The position numbers and the translations under genes were made by a program. The notes under the pieces were generated by a model, which searched no databases, was not told where the DNA came from, and saw only the letters and a list, made by a program, of their open reading frames with translations. DNA of 64,000 nt from Strigamia acuminata (Eukaryota > Arthropoda > Chilopoda > Geophilomorpha > Linotaeniidae), in contig OX442321.1 in the NCBI GenBank assembly GCA_949358305.1, forward strand, positions 5,419,605-5,483,604. The letters run 5' to 3'. Shown one piece after another: positions 23,001-32,950 of this stretch; the stretch's first letter is position 1; every line of letters begins with the position of its first letter.

Positions 23001-26000
23001 TTTGACGGACACGCATTACCAGTCGAGTTTTACGTTCGCTTGCGAGGGAACGTTTCGTTTGGCGGGTCGGTCGCGCTTTAACGATGAAAACGTTCGGTGC
23101 CAGGAAGACGGCACGTGGGATTTTGGTGATTTGAGCTGCGAGGGACCCGTGTGCGAAGATCCGGGCAGACCGCCCGATGGTGTGCAAGTGGCGACCACGT
23201 ACGAGCAGGGCGCGCAAGTGCATTTCACGTGCAATAAACCGGGTTATATTCCGCTCACGACCGTGCCAGTGACTTGCGTTAAGAGTAGGTTTGGTTTTGA
23301 TGTGGAAGGAGTTTGGTTTTAATTTTTTTTTTTTTTTTTTGGTAGATCCTGAGTGCCCTGTGGTGAAACCTTTGGGAATTGCGTCGGGGTTGATTCCCGA
23401 TTCGGCGTTCAACGCGACGTCTCAGAGACCAAATTACGAAGCCAAAGTATATAAAAAATTTAGAGATTTTTAGAGAAAAAATTTAGAGAAAAATTTTAGA
23501 GATTTTTAGAAAAATTTTAGAGATTTTTAGAAAAATTTTAGAGATTTTTAGAAAAATTTTAGAGATTTTTAGAAAAATTTTAGAGATTTTTAGAAAAATT
23601 TTAGAGATTTTTAGAAAAATTTTAGAGATTTTTAGAAAAATTTTAGAGATTTTTAGAAAAATTTTAGAGATTTTTAGAAAAATTTTAGAGATTTTTAGAA
23701 AAATTTTAGAGATTTTTAGAAAAATTTTAGAGATTTTTAGAAAAATTTTAGAGATTTTTAGAAAAATTTAGAGATTTTTAGAAAAATTTAGAGATTTTTA
23801 GAAAAATTTAGAGATTTTTAGAAAAATTTAGAGATTTTTAGAAAAATTTAGAGATTTTTTGAAAAATTTAGAGATTTTTTTTTAGAAAAATTTATAGATT
23901 TTTTAAACGATAATTTGTTGCAGAATTCACGTCTGAACAGCGCCACGGGTTGGTGCGGCCTACAAGAAGCGTTTACCTTTATAAACGTGGACTTGGGCTC
24001 GCTGAAACGCATCAAAAGCATCTTAGTCAAAGGAGTTGTCACGAACGACGTTGTCGGACGACCCACTGAAATACGCTTGTTTTACAAATCCAAAGACATC
24101 GACAACTACATCGTTTATTTCCCAGTAAGTCCTCCCAATCCCTCCAACTATTTTCATCTAACATTCTAAATCCATCCACAGAATTTCAACCTATCCTCGA
24201 GAGTCGATCCGGGCAACTACGGAGAACTCGCCGCCATCTCCCTCCCGAAAAGCATCAACGCCCGCTACGTCATCTTGGGCATCGTGTCGTACGACAAAAA
24301 CCCGTGTCTAAAATTCGAACTGATGGGCTGCGACGACGACGAAGTGACGTCCCTGCTGGGCTACGACATCGGCTTTCCGACGTGCGTCGACAGCGAGCCC
24401 CCGCACTTCAAAAACTGCCACATGGAACCGATAATGGTGAACAAAACGCTCGAAGGACTCCAACCGGCGCACTACACCATCCCGGAAGCGAGCGACAACT
24501 CGGGCCGAGTCGCGCGCACCGAGGTCCGCCCGCTCGGCACCAAACCTCCCTTGACGGTCTTCAAGGACACCATCGTCGAGTACTTGGCCTACGACTTCGA
24601 CGGCAACGCGGCCATCTGCGAAATCACGGTCGTGGTGCCCGACGACGTGCCGCCGGCCGTCGTTTGTCCGCAGTCGTACGTCGTGGAGTTGGTGGAGAAA
24701 CGAGAATTCTACGAGGTCTACTTCAACGATTCGAGCCAGGTGACGGTCGTGGACAACTCCAACGTGACCGCCATCACGTTCGAGCCGATTTACGCCAACA
24801 TTTCGATCGGTAGTTACCAGAATGTGACGGTTACGGCTACGGACAAGGCCGGGAATAACGCCTCGTGTTATTTCCAAGTCGCGGTGCAAGGTTTGGTCTC
24901 GAATTGGTGAATTTAAACGATCGTTTGTTGATTGATTCGTGCACTTTTTAGCTTCTTCGTGCGTCGATTGGGCTCTGCAGCCGCCCGCGAACGGAAACGT
25001 GACGTGCATTCCGTCGTCGATGGGATTTCAATGCGTCGCGGTGTGCGATTCGGGTTTTCAGTTCGTCGACAACGAAGCGACCAAAGTGATTCAGTGCGAG
25101 GACAAGGGGCCGTGGGTGCCGTCGCAAATCATCCCCGACTGCGTCTCCACAGGTAAATTGTGTCTAGGATTTTGAATTTTATTTTGAATTTATATTTTTT
25201 GAATTTCTAGACGTCCACCAAGCGGCTTTCGACGTGATTCCGCACGTCGTGTACCGAGCGCTCGGTGTGGTCGACGTTTCGTGTCTGAACGAATACATCG
25301 CTTACGTCGCGAATTTCTTCGAGCCGCTCAACGCCGTGCTCACGCAGAGGTGCAGCGCCATTAACATCAACATAAATGTCAGTTTTTTCAACGTTTCCGC
25401 AACGCTCGTGAGCGAAAACGAGGTAAGATGTGGATTTAGACGCGAATCGAGACGTTTTGGTTGTTAATGTTTTGTTTTATTTTGATTTTTGACACGTCAG
25501 TTGATGATTGATTACGTTCTGCGCGTCGATCCGAGTATTCGTCAAGCACAAGTGTATAATTTATGCGGGAGCACGCTCGGGTTCATTTTCGACTTGACTT
25601 ATCCCGCCACGACGATCATCATCGAGCCGCTGTTGAACATCACTTCGCAGAGCGTTGGCGGACAATGTCCCGGACTCCACGCGAGGAAAACGAACATCAC
25701 GAGCGGTTTCACCTGCGAGTCGGGCGAAGTTCTGCGCATGACGGGAACGGTGCCGGAATGCTGTAAGAACACGGGTGAATTTACGCTGAATTTGAGTACA
25801 TTTTCGATCTGTTTCAGTCGCTTGTCCGGCCGGAACGTCGGCGTCGCCCGATCAGCGACAGTGCGTGAATTGTCCGAGAGGTTTCTATCAGAGCAGCGGT
25901 CGACGAGCGACGTGCGTGCCGTGCGCCGAAGGGATGAACACGAAGTTCGAAGGCAGTAAAAGCATCGAGGAATGCGTTCGTACGGACAAAAAAATTTATT

Positions 26001-29000
26001 TTATTTATAAAACGAAATTTTTAAAGTTTGTTTTTTACGTTTTCAGCCGTTTGCGGATGGGGGACGTTTTCGCCGACCGGCTTGATCCCGTGTTTGCAGT
26101 GTCCGTTGAGCACTTACGCCAGCGCGCCCCCCGTTGGCGGGTTCAAGGAATGCCAGGGTTGTCCTAGCAACACGTTTACTTATCAACCTGGTGCATCTAC
26201 GATAGACGAATGCCGAGGTATGAGGAAAAAAATCGATTTTCGTGCAATTTTTATGCATTTTTTTAATTTTGCAGCTCGTTGTTCGCCCGGAACTTACTCC
26301 GGAACGTCGCTGGAACCTTGCTACGCGTGTCCTAATAATTTTTACCAACCGGAAGAAGGTCAAACGATGTGTTTGGAGTGTCCAACAAACGCCTTAACGC
26401 AGCTGAGAGGACGAACGAGCAGCAGCGAGTGCGAAGATGGTAAGAAAAGTGTGAAAAAATGAGCGCGAAATTTGATTCTTGATTTTTGGTGTTTTTTTTA
26501 GTGACTTGTCCGACCACGCTGTGCCGTAACGGGGGTTTGTGTCTCTCACTGAACCATCAAGCCCAGTGTTATTGTCCGGCAGGTTTCTCCGGTCCTATTT
26601 GCGAGGTGGACATCAACGAATGCGAGAGTCAGCCGTGTTACAACGGCGGCGAATGCGAGGACCGACCTCAAGGTTACGAATGTCGTTGTTCGCCCGGCTA
26701 CAGCGGACTGCAATGTCAGAACGAAGAATCTCATTGCCAGCCGAGCAGTTGCCCGCCAAACGCCATGTGTCAGAGTCTCCCGGGGTCGGGAAATGTGCGC
26801 TGTTTGTGCAGAACGGGTTTCACGGGACCCAAGTGAGTCGCAACACGATAAAATCATTTTTTTTGTAATTTTAAATTTTTTTTTTTAATTTTTAGTTGCA
26901 ATACGACGGTGAATCCGTGTTCGGGCGACGACGGTCCGTGCGAAAACGGCGGCAATTGCGTTCCGCTTTTGCAGGGTCGATTTCGATGCGATTGCGCACC
27001 CGGATGGAGTGGACGCAGCTGCGAAATCAACATCGGTGATGATGGAAACGAATTAAATGAAAGAAATAAATTTAATTTAATTTTTGTAATTTTTAGACGA
27101 CTGCGCCGAATTGCCGTGCGCTTTGGGCGCCAATTGCACCGACTTGGTCAACGATTTTTTGTGTTCGTGCCGCCCGGGATTCGCGGGCAAGCGATGCCAA
27201 GAGAAAATCAACCTGTGCAGTCCGTCTCCGTGCGAAAACGGCGTTTGCGTCGACAATTTATTCACCTTTTCGTGCATTTGCAATCCCGGATGGACAGGTT
27301 GAGCAACTGACCTAACTTTTCAATCAAAACTCGCTAAATTGTAACGTTTTTAGGTGAAAAATGCGACGTGGACATCGACGAATGCGCCAAAAATCCGTGT
27401 CTGAACGGCTCGTGCATCAGTTTGATCAACGGCTACAAATGCCAGTGCGACGCCGGTCTGACCGGCTCCAGGTGCCAGCACCCGATCGATTTCTGCGAGG
27501 AAAAGCCGTGCCAGAACGGCGGGAGTTGTCTGAACAAACCCGACGGATTCGTGTGCAACTGCAGACCCGGTTTCCTGGGTCTCCACTGCGAGGCCGCCAC
27601 CAACGACTGCGCCAGCAATCCGTGCAGCGCGGACGGCACCGAGCTCTGTCTGGATCTGGACAACAGCTTCAAGTGCAAGTGCAGGTCGGGATTCAACGGG
27701 GAGTTCTGCGAGACCAACGTGGACGACTGCGCCTCGAATCCGTGCATGAATGGGGCCGAGTGCATCGACGGGATCAACGCGTACACTTGCGTGTGTCCGA
27801 ACGGGTGGACCGGGCCGCGATGCGACGCCGATATCACTTATTGCGACTCGCGTCCGTGTCAGAATAACGCCGACTGTATTAATTTGTTCCAGGATTATTT
27901 CTGCGTGTAAGGAAATGGAATTTGGTGGGTTTGTTGTGGATTGTTGATTTGATTTTGATTTTTTTTTTAGATGTCCGTCTGGTACTGATGGTAAAAAGTG
28001 CGAGATTACGCCCCGGCGGTGCATCGGGGACCCGTGTTTGAACGGGGGTTCGTGTTTCGATTACGGGAGTGGATTGAATTGCAGTTGTTCGACCGATCGG
28101 ACGGGATTCGGATGCCAGTACATGTTCGACGCGTGCGCGGCGCGTGTTTGCCAAAACGGCGCTACTTGCGTACATATGGGGAAGGATTACAAATGTGTTT
28201 GTCCATCAGGTATGCGGGTTTTGTTTTTTTCTCGCTTTTTCACGTTTTTTTTCGTTTTTTCACGGTTTTTTCTCGTTTTTTCACGGTTTTTTCTCGTTTT
28301 TTTACGTTTTTTTACGTTTTTTCACGTTTTCTTCACTTTTTTTGTCGTTTTTTGGGTTTGAATTTTGATTTATTTCGTTTTATTTATATTTTTCGAAGGT
28401 TTTTCTGGTAAAAATTGCGAAGAAGACATCCAAGATTGTTTACCGAATTCGTGCCCGCAAACTGCCACTTGCATCGATCTGAGCAATCAGTTTATTTGTC
28501 AATGTCCACTCAATTTCACCGGTGAAGACTGTCGCAAAGGTGATCAACGAATAGAAATATCAATTTTTTATTTTTTTTAAATTTTTACTTTGTTTTGTTT
28601 CAGCCGTGAACATCGACTACGACATTTTCATGAACGGCCAAGTGAGTCGTGCGAGCGCATCTCTGAACTTTCCATTCATCCTAGACACTTCAAACTTGAC
28701 CGTCGGACTGTGGGTGCAGTTTCTGAGTGGCGACGAAACCGGAACATTCTTCACGCTTTATTCCGTAGAGTAAGCGTTGATAAACTCCAACCCCAATCGA
28801 AATTCTAATCAAATTTAACATAACAACAGATCGGCTTACTTACCCATCGAGAAACGCGTTTTGATCCGCGCCTCGAGTGCCGGAGTCTTCGTCCGCCTCA
28901 TAGACGACGAACCGAGCCTAATTCTACCGTATCTCAACAACCTACCCGTAAACGACGCTCAATGGCACCACGTAGCGGTCGTCTGGAACGGCGCGAACGG

Positions 29001-32000
29001 CGTAATCACGTTAATAGTCGACGCGGTCATCGTCGGCTCCTTCGAAAACTACGGCAAAGGAAAGAAAGCGCCCATGTTGTAAGAATTTAAACAAAATTTC
29101 AATCAATTTCGATCTAAAATCCTTAATTTTCAGCGGTTACGTCACTTTGGGAACGGCCGACGTGGACGACGAGAAAGGAACGATCACCGAGACCGGCTTC
29201 CGAGGCCACATCAGCCGAGTGAACATGTGGGGACGTTCGCTGGACCCCAGCGTCGAAATTCCGCTACAAGTGCGCAGTTGTAAAAACGCGCAGGAATTAT
29301 TCCAAGGACAGTTGCTTCGCTGGAGCGGCTACGACAAGTAAACGATCAATCGAGAAAATTAATCGCAACAATTATTTTAATTTTTTGATTCCAGCATGGT
29401 CGGCACGGTGGAAATCGTCGCACCGGGAACGTGCGGTCAGCAGATCTGTCCTGCCGGCTACTCCGGACGCGACTGCGCCACTGCGGACAAGGACAAAATT
29501 CCCCCGACGTTGGATTTCTGTCCGGACGACTTCTGGGTGGTGGCGCCGCGCGGGGCCGCCGAAGTGCACTGGCAACTCCCGCGATTCTCCGACAACATCA
29601 AAGTGGTCAAAATCGACGAGGTCAACCACTTCGCGCCCGGTCAAATCATGACGCTCGGCGAATACTCCATCGTGTACTACGCGCAGGATGCGGCGAACAA
29701 CATCGCCACGTGCAAATTCAACATCTACGTCATAAGTAAACGTCTCCGGAGCTTTTTAATCGAGCAGATCGATTGATTATTCGTGTTTATTTAGCCGAGG
29801 CGTGTCCGAAATTGCTACCGCCGGAGAAAGGCACGCAACACTGCTCCGAATGGGGTCCCAGCGGCAAATACCAGGCGTGTTCGATCGCGTGCCAAGAGGG
29901 AATGCATTTCTCGCAACCCGTTCCCACTTTCTACACGTGCGGACCGGAGGGTTTCTGGCGCCCGACGTTGGAGCCGGGCGTGCCGCTCGTGTACCCTGCG
30001 TGCGCACGTATGAATTTCGAGGTTTGTTTTTGGAACTTTTTAACAGTTTTGTTTCGTTTGCAGCCGCAAGTCCCGCGCAGAGGATATTTAAATTGAATAT
30101 GCACTTCCCGACGACGGTTTTGTGCTCGGATTCGGGCAGTAAAGTGGTGCGGGAGAAAGTGATCAATAGTTTGACGAAACTCAACCAGAACTGGCGGCTT
30201 TGCTCGAAGACGGACATCCCGACGGGTCGTTGCGACGATTTGACGGTCAAAGTGCGGTGTGCGAAACCGCCACGTTTCCGACGCCAGACCGACAACAGCG
30301 ACGTTTATATGGTTCAAGTCGCTTTCCCGGCCGTCAAGTAAATTTAAATTTGATTTTAAAATTTTAGATTTTTAATTTTTTTTTTTAATTTTTTTTAGTG
30401 ATCCCGTCACGAGCCCCAACACGAACGAGAAATCGACGGTGCAGAATTTGGTCGAGGGAATTATTTTGGATCGATCGGGTTTCGATGTGCGCGAGGCGTT
30501 GCCGAACGTTGTGCCCGACTTGACCTCGTTGGAGACTGGAAGTGACTTCGCTTGCCAGTCCGGCAAAGTTGTGGTGGCGCCGTACTGCGGTAAATTAAAC
30601 AATTAAACGTTTCTTTTTATGTTTACTTAATTTCTATCGTTTTTCTTCAGTCGATTGTGCGCCGGGAACTAACTACGACTCGGATTCAAAGACGTGCAAT
30701 TCTTGTCCGGTTGGAACCTACCAAGACGATTTTGCACAAATGCAATGCAAACCGTGTCCGACCATCGCTGGACGTCAAGGGGTCACTGTAGGAAGGGGTG
30801 CACGGTCCGCCAGCATGTGCAAGGGTCAGTAATATTAAAATATACCACAAAAAATAGTTATTTTTAATTATTTTAATTATTTTAGAGCGATGTACGGCCG
30901 GGAAGTATTATAACGAGACCCTGGGCTTGTGCCAATCGTGCGGAAACGGTTTCTACCAATCAGAAGAGGGCAAATTCATGTGTTTGCGCTGCGATTTCGG
31001 TCTAACTACGCGAACGACCGAAGCAGTTTCATCTAGCGAATGCCGAGGTGCGAAGAAAAAAAAAATTAATCAAAAAATTAAATGTAAACAAACATTGTTC
31101 TTGTTCTAGAGGACTGCTCATCCGGGCAACAAATCGGAACTTCTGGCACGTGTGAACCGTGTCCGAGAGGATTTTATCGCACCAAAACGAAACACATCGC
31201 TTGTCAAGCGTGCACTAGCGGCACCACCACCAGCGGTGCGGGTTCAACGAGTTCAGCCGATTGCATTATACGTGAGCGCAACCGTGAATGCAATTAACGT
31301 TTGTTTGTACTTATTGGTTTTGTTTGATGTGTTTGCAGCTATTTGCGGCACGGGGACGTACCTGGACATCGTGAGTCGCCATTGCGTGCTCTGCGCAAAG
31401 GGCACGTACCAAAACGAGACGCAACAGACGTCGTGCATCACTTGCCCGGCCGACACGTCCACCATCGAAATGGGGGCGGATTCGGTCGCCAACTGCACTA
31501 ATCCGTGCTCCATTTTCGGGGATAAAAACTTGTGCGATCCGAATGCTTTCTGTTTACTCAACGAAACCATGGGCTATAATTGCGAGTGTCGACCGGGTTT
31601 CCGAGCCAACGGTTCCACGTGTTTGGGTAAGTTAATTAGTTGAGGTGTTTTGAATCGGGTTTAATTTTTTGGATTTTATTTTTCAAGATGTTTGCGACGA
31701 TTATTGCCTCAATGAAGGCAGATGTGATAAAAACAATCGCGGGGAACCGATTTGCAGATGCCAGGGACATTTTGTCGGGGATAAATGCCAGGATAAATCG
31801 GATATCGCGTACATCGCGGGAGGAATTGCCGGCACCATTGGACTCATAATTATCATCGTTCTTCTCATTTGGATGATTTGTTATAGGTTTGTTTTGAATT
31901 GGATTGGATTGGATTGGATTAATTGATTGAGTGTTTAGGGTGAGCAAGCGAAGGAAGTCTAGCGAGAAATTGGGAGTGCAAAATGGCGACCATCAATCGC

Positions 32001-32614
32001 AGATCAATTTTTACTACGCGCCGCCGGTGCCGTATGCGGAGAGCATTGCGCCGTCGCATCATTCGACGTACGCGCATTATTACGACGACGACGACGACGG
32101 GTGGGAAATGCCCAACTTTTACAATGAAACCTACATGAAAGGTGGGTCCAAGAAGGAACCCCCTTGATTTATTTTTCTTTTATTTTATTTTTTTTCTCTT
32201 TTTCGTTTTTTGGTTCTTTTACTTTTTCCCACCAACTTTGTACATCTTTTGTAATGAAATTTCGTTTGTTTTGAATGTAAATTTTTTTAAGTATAAAAAT
32301 TGTTTTCTATTTTTTGGCCTCGGTTTCAATTCCATGTGCTCTTTCGCTCCTCTTTTTGCTGTTTGGGAAAGATTGCAAGCGTGATTATTTAAAAATGTTG
32401 TTGTTTTCAGAGGGTTTACATACAAATACTAAACAACGCAGCTCAGAAAATATTTATGCAAATAAAGACGATTTATACGACAGATTAAGACGACACGCGT
32501 ATAATGGAAAGAAAGGAGGTAAGGGAAATTCAAAATAAATAAATGAATGAATAAATAAATGATTTTTTCGTTTTAGACGAGACGAACAGTGACAGCGAAG
32601 CTCAAGAACACTAA
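14028..32614 (+). CDS. uif: Uninflatable-type giant apical transmembrane protein, complete, 51 exons
   Basis: The 51 exons total 10,653 nt, exactly 3551 codons (3550 residues), very close to Drosophila Uif. Order of parts: signal peptide in exon 1 ([11 protein letters not shown]), C-type lectin, LDLa, three CUB, sushi repeats, EGF, F5/8C, EGF, sushi, second F5/8C, two HYR, sushi, GCC2/GCC3 cysteine-rich units, an array of 14 EGF repeats, LamG-like domain, HYR, further GCC2/GCC3 units, two EGF, one transmembrane helix and a tail of about 115 residues. In Drosophila, Uif sits in the apical membrane of ectodermal epithelia, is needed for tracheal inflation and moulting, and influences Notch signalling. 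Exons 1-10: 14028-14111, 14588-14618, 14948-15029, 17140-17246, 17347-17568, 17635-17861, 18345-18558, 18638-18780, 19066-19440, 19500-19668. The remaining exons are listed in the block entries. Most junctions are phase 1, typical of shuffled extracellular modules. The start ATG has A at -3. Confidence 0.95.
14588..17568 (+). other. uif: uif block: C-type lectin-like domain
   Basis: Exons 2-5, residues about 29-175. Features: [48 protein letters not shown] and the closing LMPFLCRF. The cysteine pattern fits a CTL fold. Exon 2 is only 31 nt. The 2.1 kb intron between exons 3 and 4 contains a three-copy 113-bp repeat. Confidence 0.85.
15431..15770. repeat. Three tandem copies of a 113-bp unit in a uif intron
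   Basis: Copies begin at 15431, 15544 and 15657 (constant period 113). Shared motifs are TTATTTTACCGG, CCGAATTTGTG, ACACGTGACGTGATATCC, ACCAATTCGG and GGCGGAAAATGAT. Short open frames on both strands are by-products. Confidence 0.95.
17635..19668 (+). other. uif: uif block: LDLa repeat and three CUB domains
   Basis: Exons 6-10. LDLa: [17 protein letters not shown], with the acidic calcium-binding residues. CUB1 begins [17 protein letters not shown] and ends GFRAIWK. CUB2 begins [18 protein letters not shown] and includes [16 protein letters not shown]3 begins [19 protein letters not shown] and ends in exon 10 with [20 protein letters not shown]. Confidence 0.9.
18790..19060. repeat. 30-bp tandem array in a uif intron
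   Basis: TTCCG or its variant recurs at 18801, 18831, 18861 and 18891. The unit is TTCCGTTTTTTGTTAGTATT followed by TAGTTATATA. The array decays into TTTA microsatellite before the exon at 19066. Confidence 0.95.
19680..19970. repeat. T-rich 20-bp array in a uif intron
   Basis: Variants of CCATTTTTTCTATTTTTCTT, unit 20 bp where regular (about 19755-19810). Open frames here read as phenylalanine-rich and are not coding. Confidence 0.85.
19977..23446 (+). other. uif: uif block: sushi repeats, EGF and first F5/8 type C domain
   Basis: Exons 11-22: 19977-20339, 20394-20570, 20627-20803, 20892-21094, 21150-21218, 21280-21432, 21508-21670, 21741-21932, 22420-22599, 22669-22896, 22952-23284, 23346-23446. 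Sushi domains occupy exons 11-13 and 19-21. Exon 14 is an EGF ([10 protein letters not shown]) leading into F5/8C ([17 protein letters not shown]), which continues through [10 protein letters not shown] and ends CLRLELMGC. Exon 18 is a calcium-binding EGF ([15 protein letters not shown]). The intron at 21095-21149 is inferred from domain continuity; reading through it meets a stop. Confidence 0.88.
21945..22410. repeat. TA/T-rich array, 43-bp period, in a uif intron
   Basis: ATGTATAT recurs at 22086, 22129 and 22172, giving a 43-bp unit. The remainder is degenerate TTTTTTATATAT. The long phenylalanine/tyrosine open frames are artefacts of composition. Confidence 0.9.
23346..26439 (+). other. 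uif: uif block: second F5/8C, two HYR, sushi and GCC2/GCC3 units
   Basis: Exons 22-30; further coordinates 23924-24124, 24182-24890, 24952-25152, 25211-25422, 25501-25762, 25818-25979, 26047-26217, 26275-26439. F5/8[13 protein letters not shown] through [12 protein letters not shown] repeats: [29 protein letters not shown] and [18 protein letters not shown]. Exon 25 is a sushi domain. Exons 26-27 (about 158 residues) match nothing I recognise. Exons 28-30 are ephrin-receptor-like cysteine-rich units ([20 protein letters not shown]). Confidence 0.85.
23460..23915. repeat. Homogeneous 21-bp (later 20-bp) tandem array in a uif intron
   Basis: The unit AGAGATTTTTAGAAAAATTT(T) is repeated about 20 times. 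It is 21 bp in the first two thirds and loses one T to become 20 bp in the last third. It fills nearly the whole intron between the two halves of the second F5/8C domain. Confidence 0.97.
26502..28539 (+). other. uif: uif block: array of 14 EGF repeats
   Basis: Exons 31-36: 26502-26832, 26896-27035, 27097-27297, 27354-27906, 27971-28209, 28399-28539. Repeats include [57 protein letters not shown] and [13 protein letters not shown], several with calcium-binding consensus. By my count there are 14 here plus four elsewhere in the protein. Exon 34 alone carries five in 553 nt. Confidence 0.92.
28210..28398. repeat. 21-bp T-rich tandem array in a uif intron
   Basis: CACGGTTTTTTCTCGTTTTT units are spaced 21 bp (CTCG at 28272 and 28293), degenerating at both ends. 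Confidence 0.85.
28604..31626 (+). other. uif: uif block: LamG-like, HYR, sushi-like and GCC2/GCC3 units
   Basis: Exons 37-47: 28604-28769, 28830-29078, 29134-29337, 29395-29735, 29795-30007, 30064-30337, 30399-30589, 30651-30824, 30886-31047, 31110-31271, 31339-31626. The LamG/pentraxin-like fold spans exons 37-39 ([30 protein letters not shown]). Exon 40 is HYR ([19 protein letters not shown]). Exons 44-47 are short cysteine-rich units of nearly equal size (174, 162 and 162 nt), followed by an EGF ([17 protein letters not shown]). Confidence 0.88.
31688..32614 (+). other. uif: uif block: last EGF, transmembrane helix and cytoplasmic tail
   Basis: Exons 48-51: 31688-31886, 31939-32141, 32411-32518, 32577-32614. 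Exon 48 holds an EGF ([15 protein letters not shown]) and the hydrophobic helix [20 protein letters not shown], ending at CYR. The tail is polar and includes a DDDDD run, [19 protein letters not shown] and HAYNGKK, ending EAQEH. If the intron at 32142-32410 were retained the protein would stop at 32167 after KGGSKKEPP, losing the conserved tyrosine-containing part. Confidence 0.9.
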
Positions 32615-32783
32615 ATTTAAATGAAAAACGAAAAACTTTTGTTAAATTATATTAATTGAGGTCAGCGCATCAAATTATTTATTTTTCTATAAAAGAACGT
32701 AAAAAATTTGGTCGACTTATTATTATTATTATTATTTTTTATAATTATGTATAATACTGGATTTCTTTTTTGTACATGACAAC

Positions 32784-32789
32784 TTTATT
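32784..32789 (-). terminator. Candidate poly(A) signal of tll
   Basis: Reverse-strand AATAAA about 160 bp past the tll stop; an alternative is at 32678-32683. Confidence 0.5.
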
Positions 32790-32818
32790 AGCCTATTGGT
32801 TTAGGAGTCTAAATGGCT

Positions 32819-32824
32819 AATAAA
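32819..32824 (+). terminator. Candidate poly(A) signal of uif
   Basis: AATAAA about 205 bp past the uif stop codon, inside the predicted tll 3' UTR. Confidence 0.5.
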
Positions 32825-32950
32825 TAGTTAGATAATTATTTTAAAAAATTAAAATACAAAATATAAAAAAAAAAATTGTTTTTTTGTTTCATTTCTTTAA
32901 AACTACCCGCAAATATTGAAGAAATTATTTACAAAACATAAAAAAAAAAA

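Larger units (their letters stand above)
32615..32950. other. Convergent 3' ends of uif and tll
   Basis: The stop codons face each other 336 bp apart. A plus-strand AATAAA lies at 32819-32824. Minus-strand signals (TTTATT on the plus strand) lie at 32678-32683 and 32784-32789. If these are used, the two 3' UTRs overlap and the mRNAs are complementary at their ends. Confidence 0.6.

Noticed and set aside
22086-23081. 331-codon frame starting with about 110 Phe/Tyr/Ile residues
   Set aside because: The first third is an intronic TA/T array; the remainder includes real sushi exons read through introns.
23460-23915. Regularly repeated units considered as a CRISPR array
   Set aside because: The units are contiguous with no unique spacers, and the DNA is eukaryotic.
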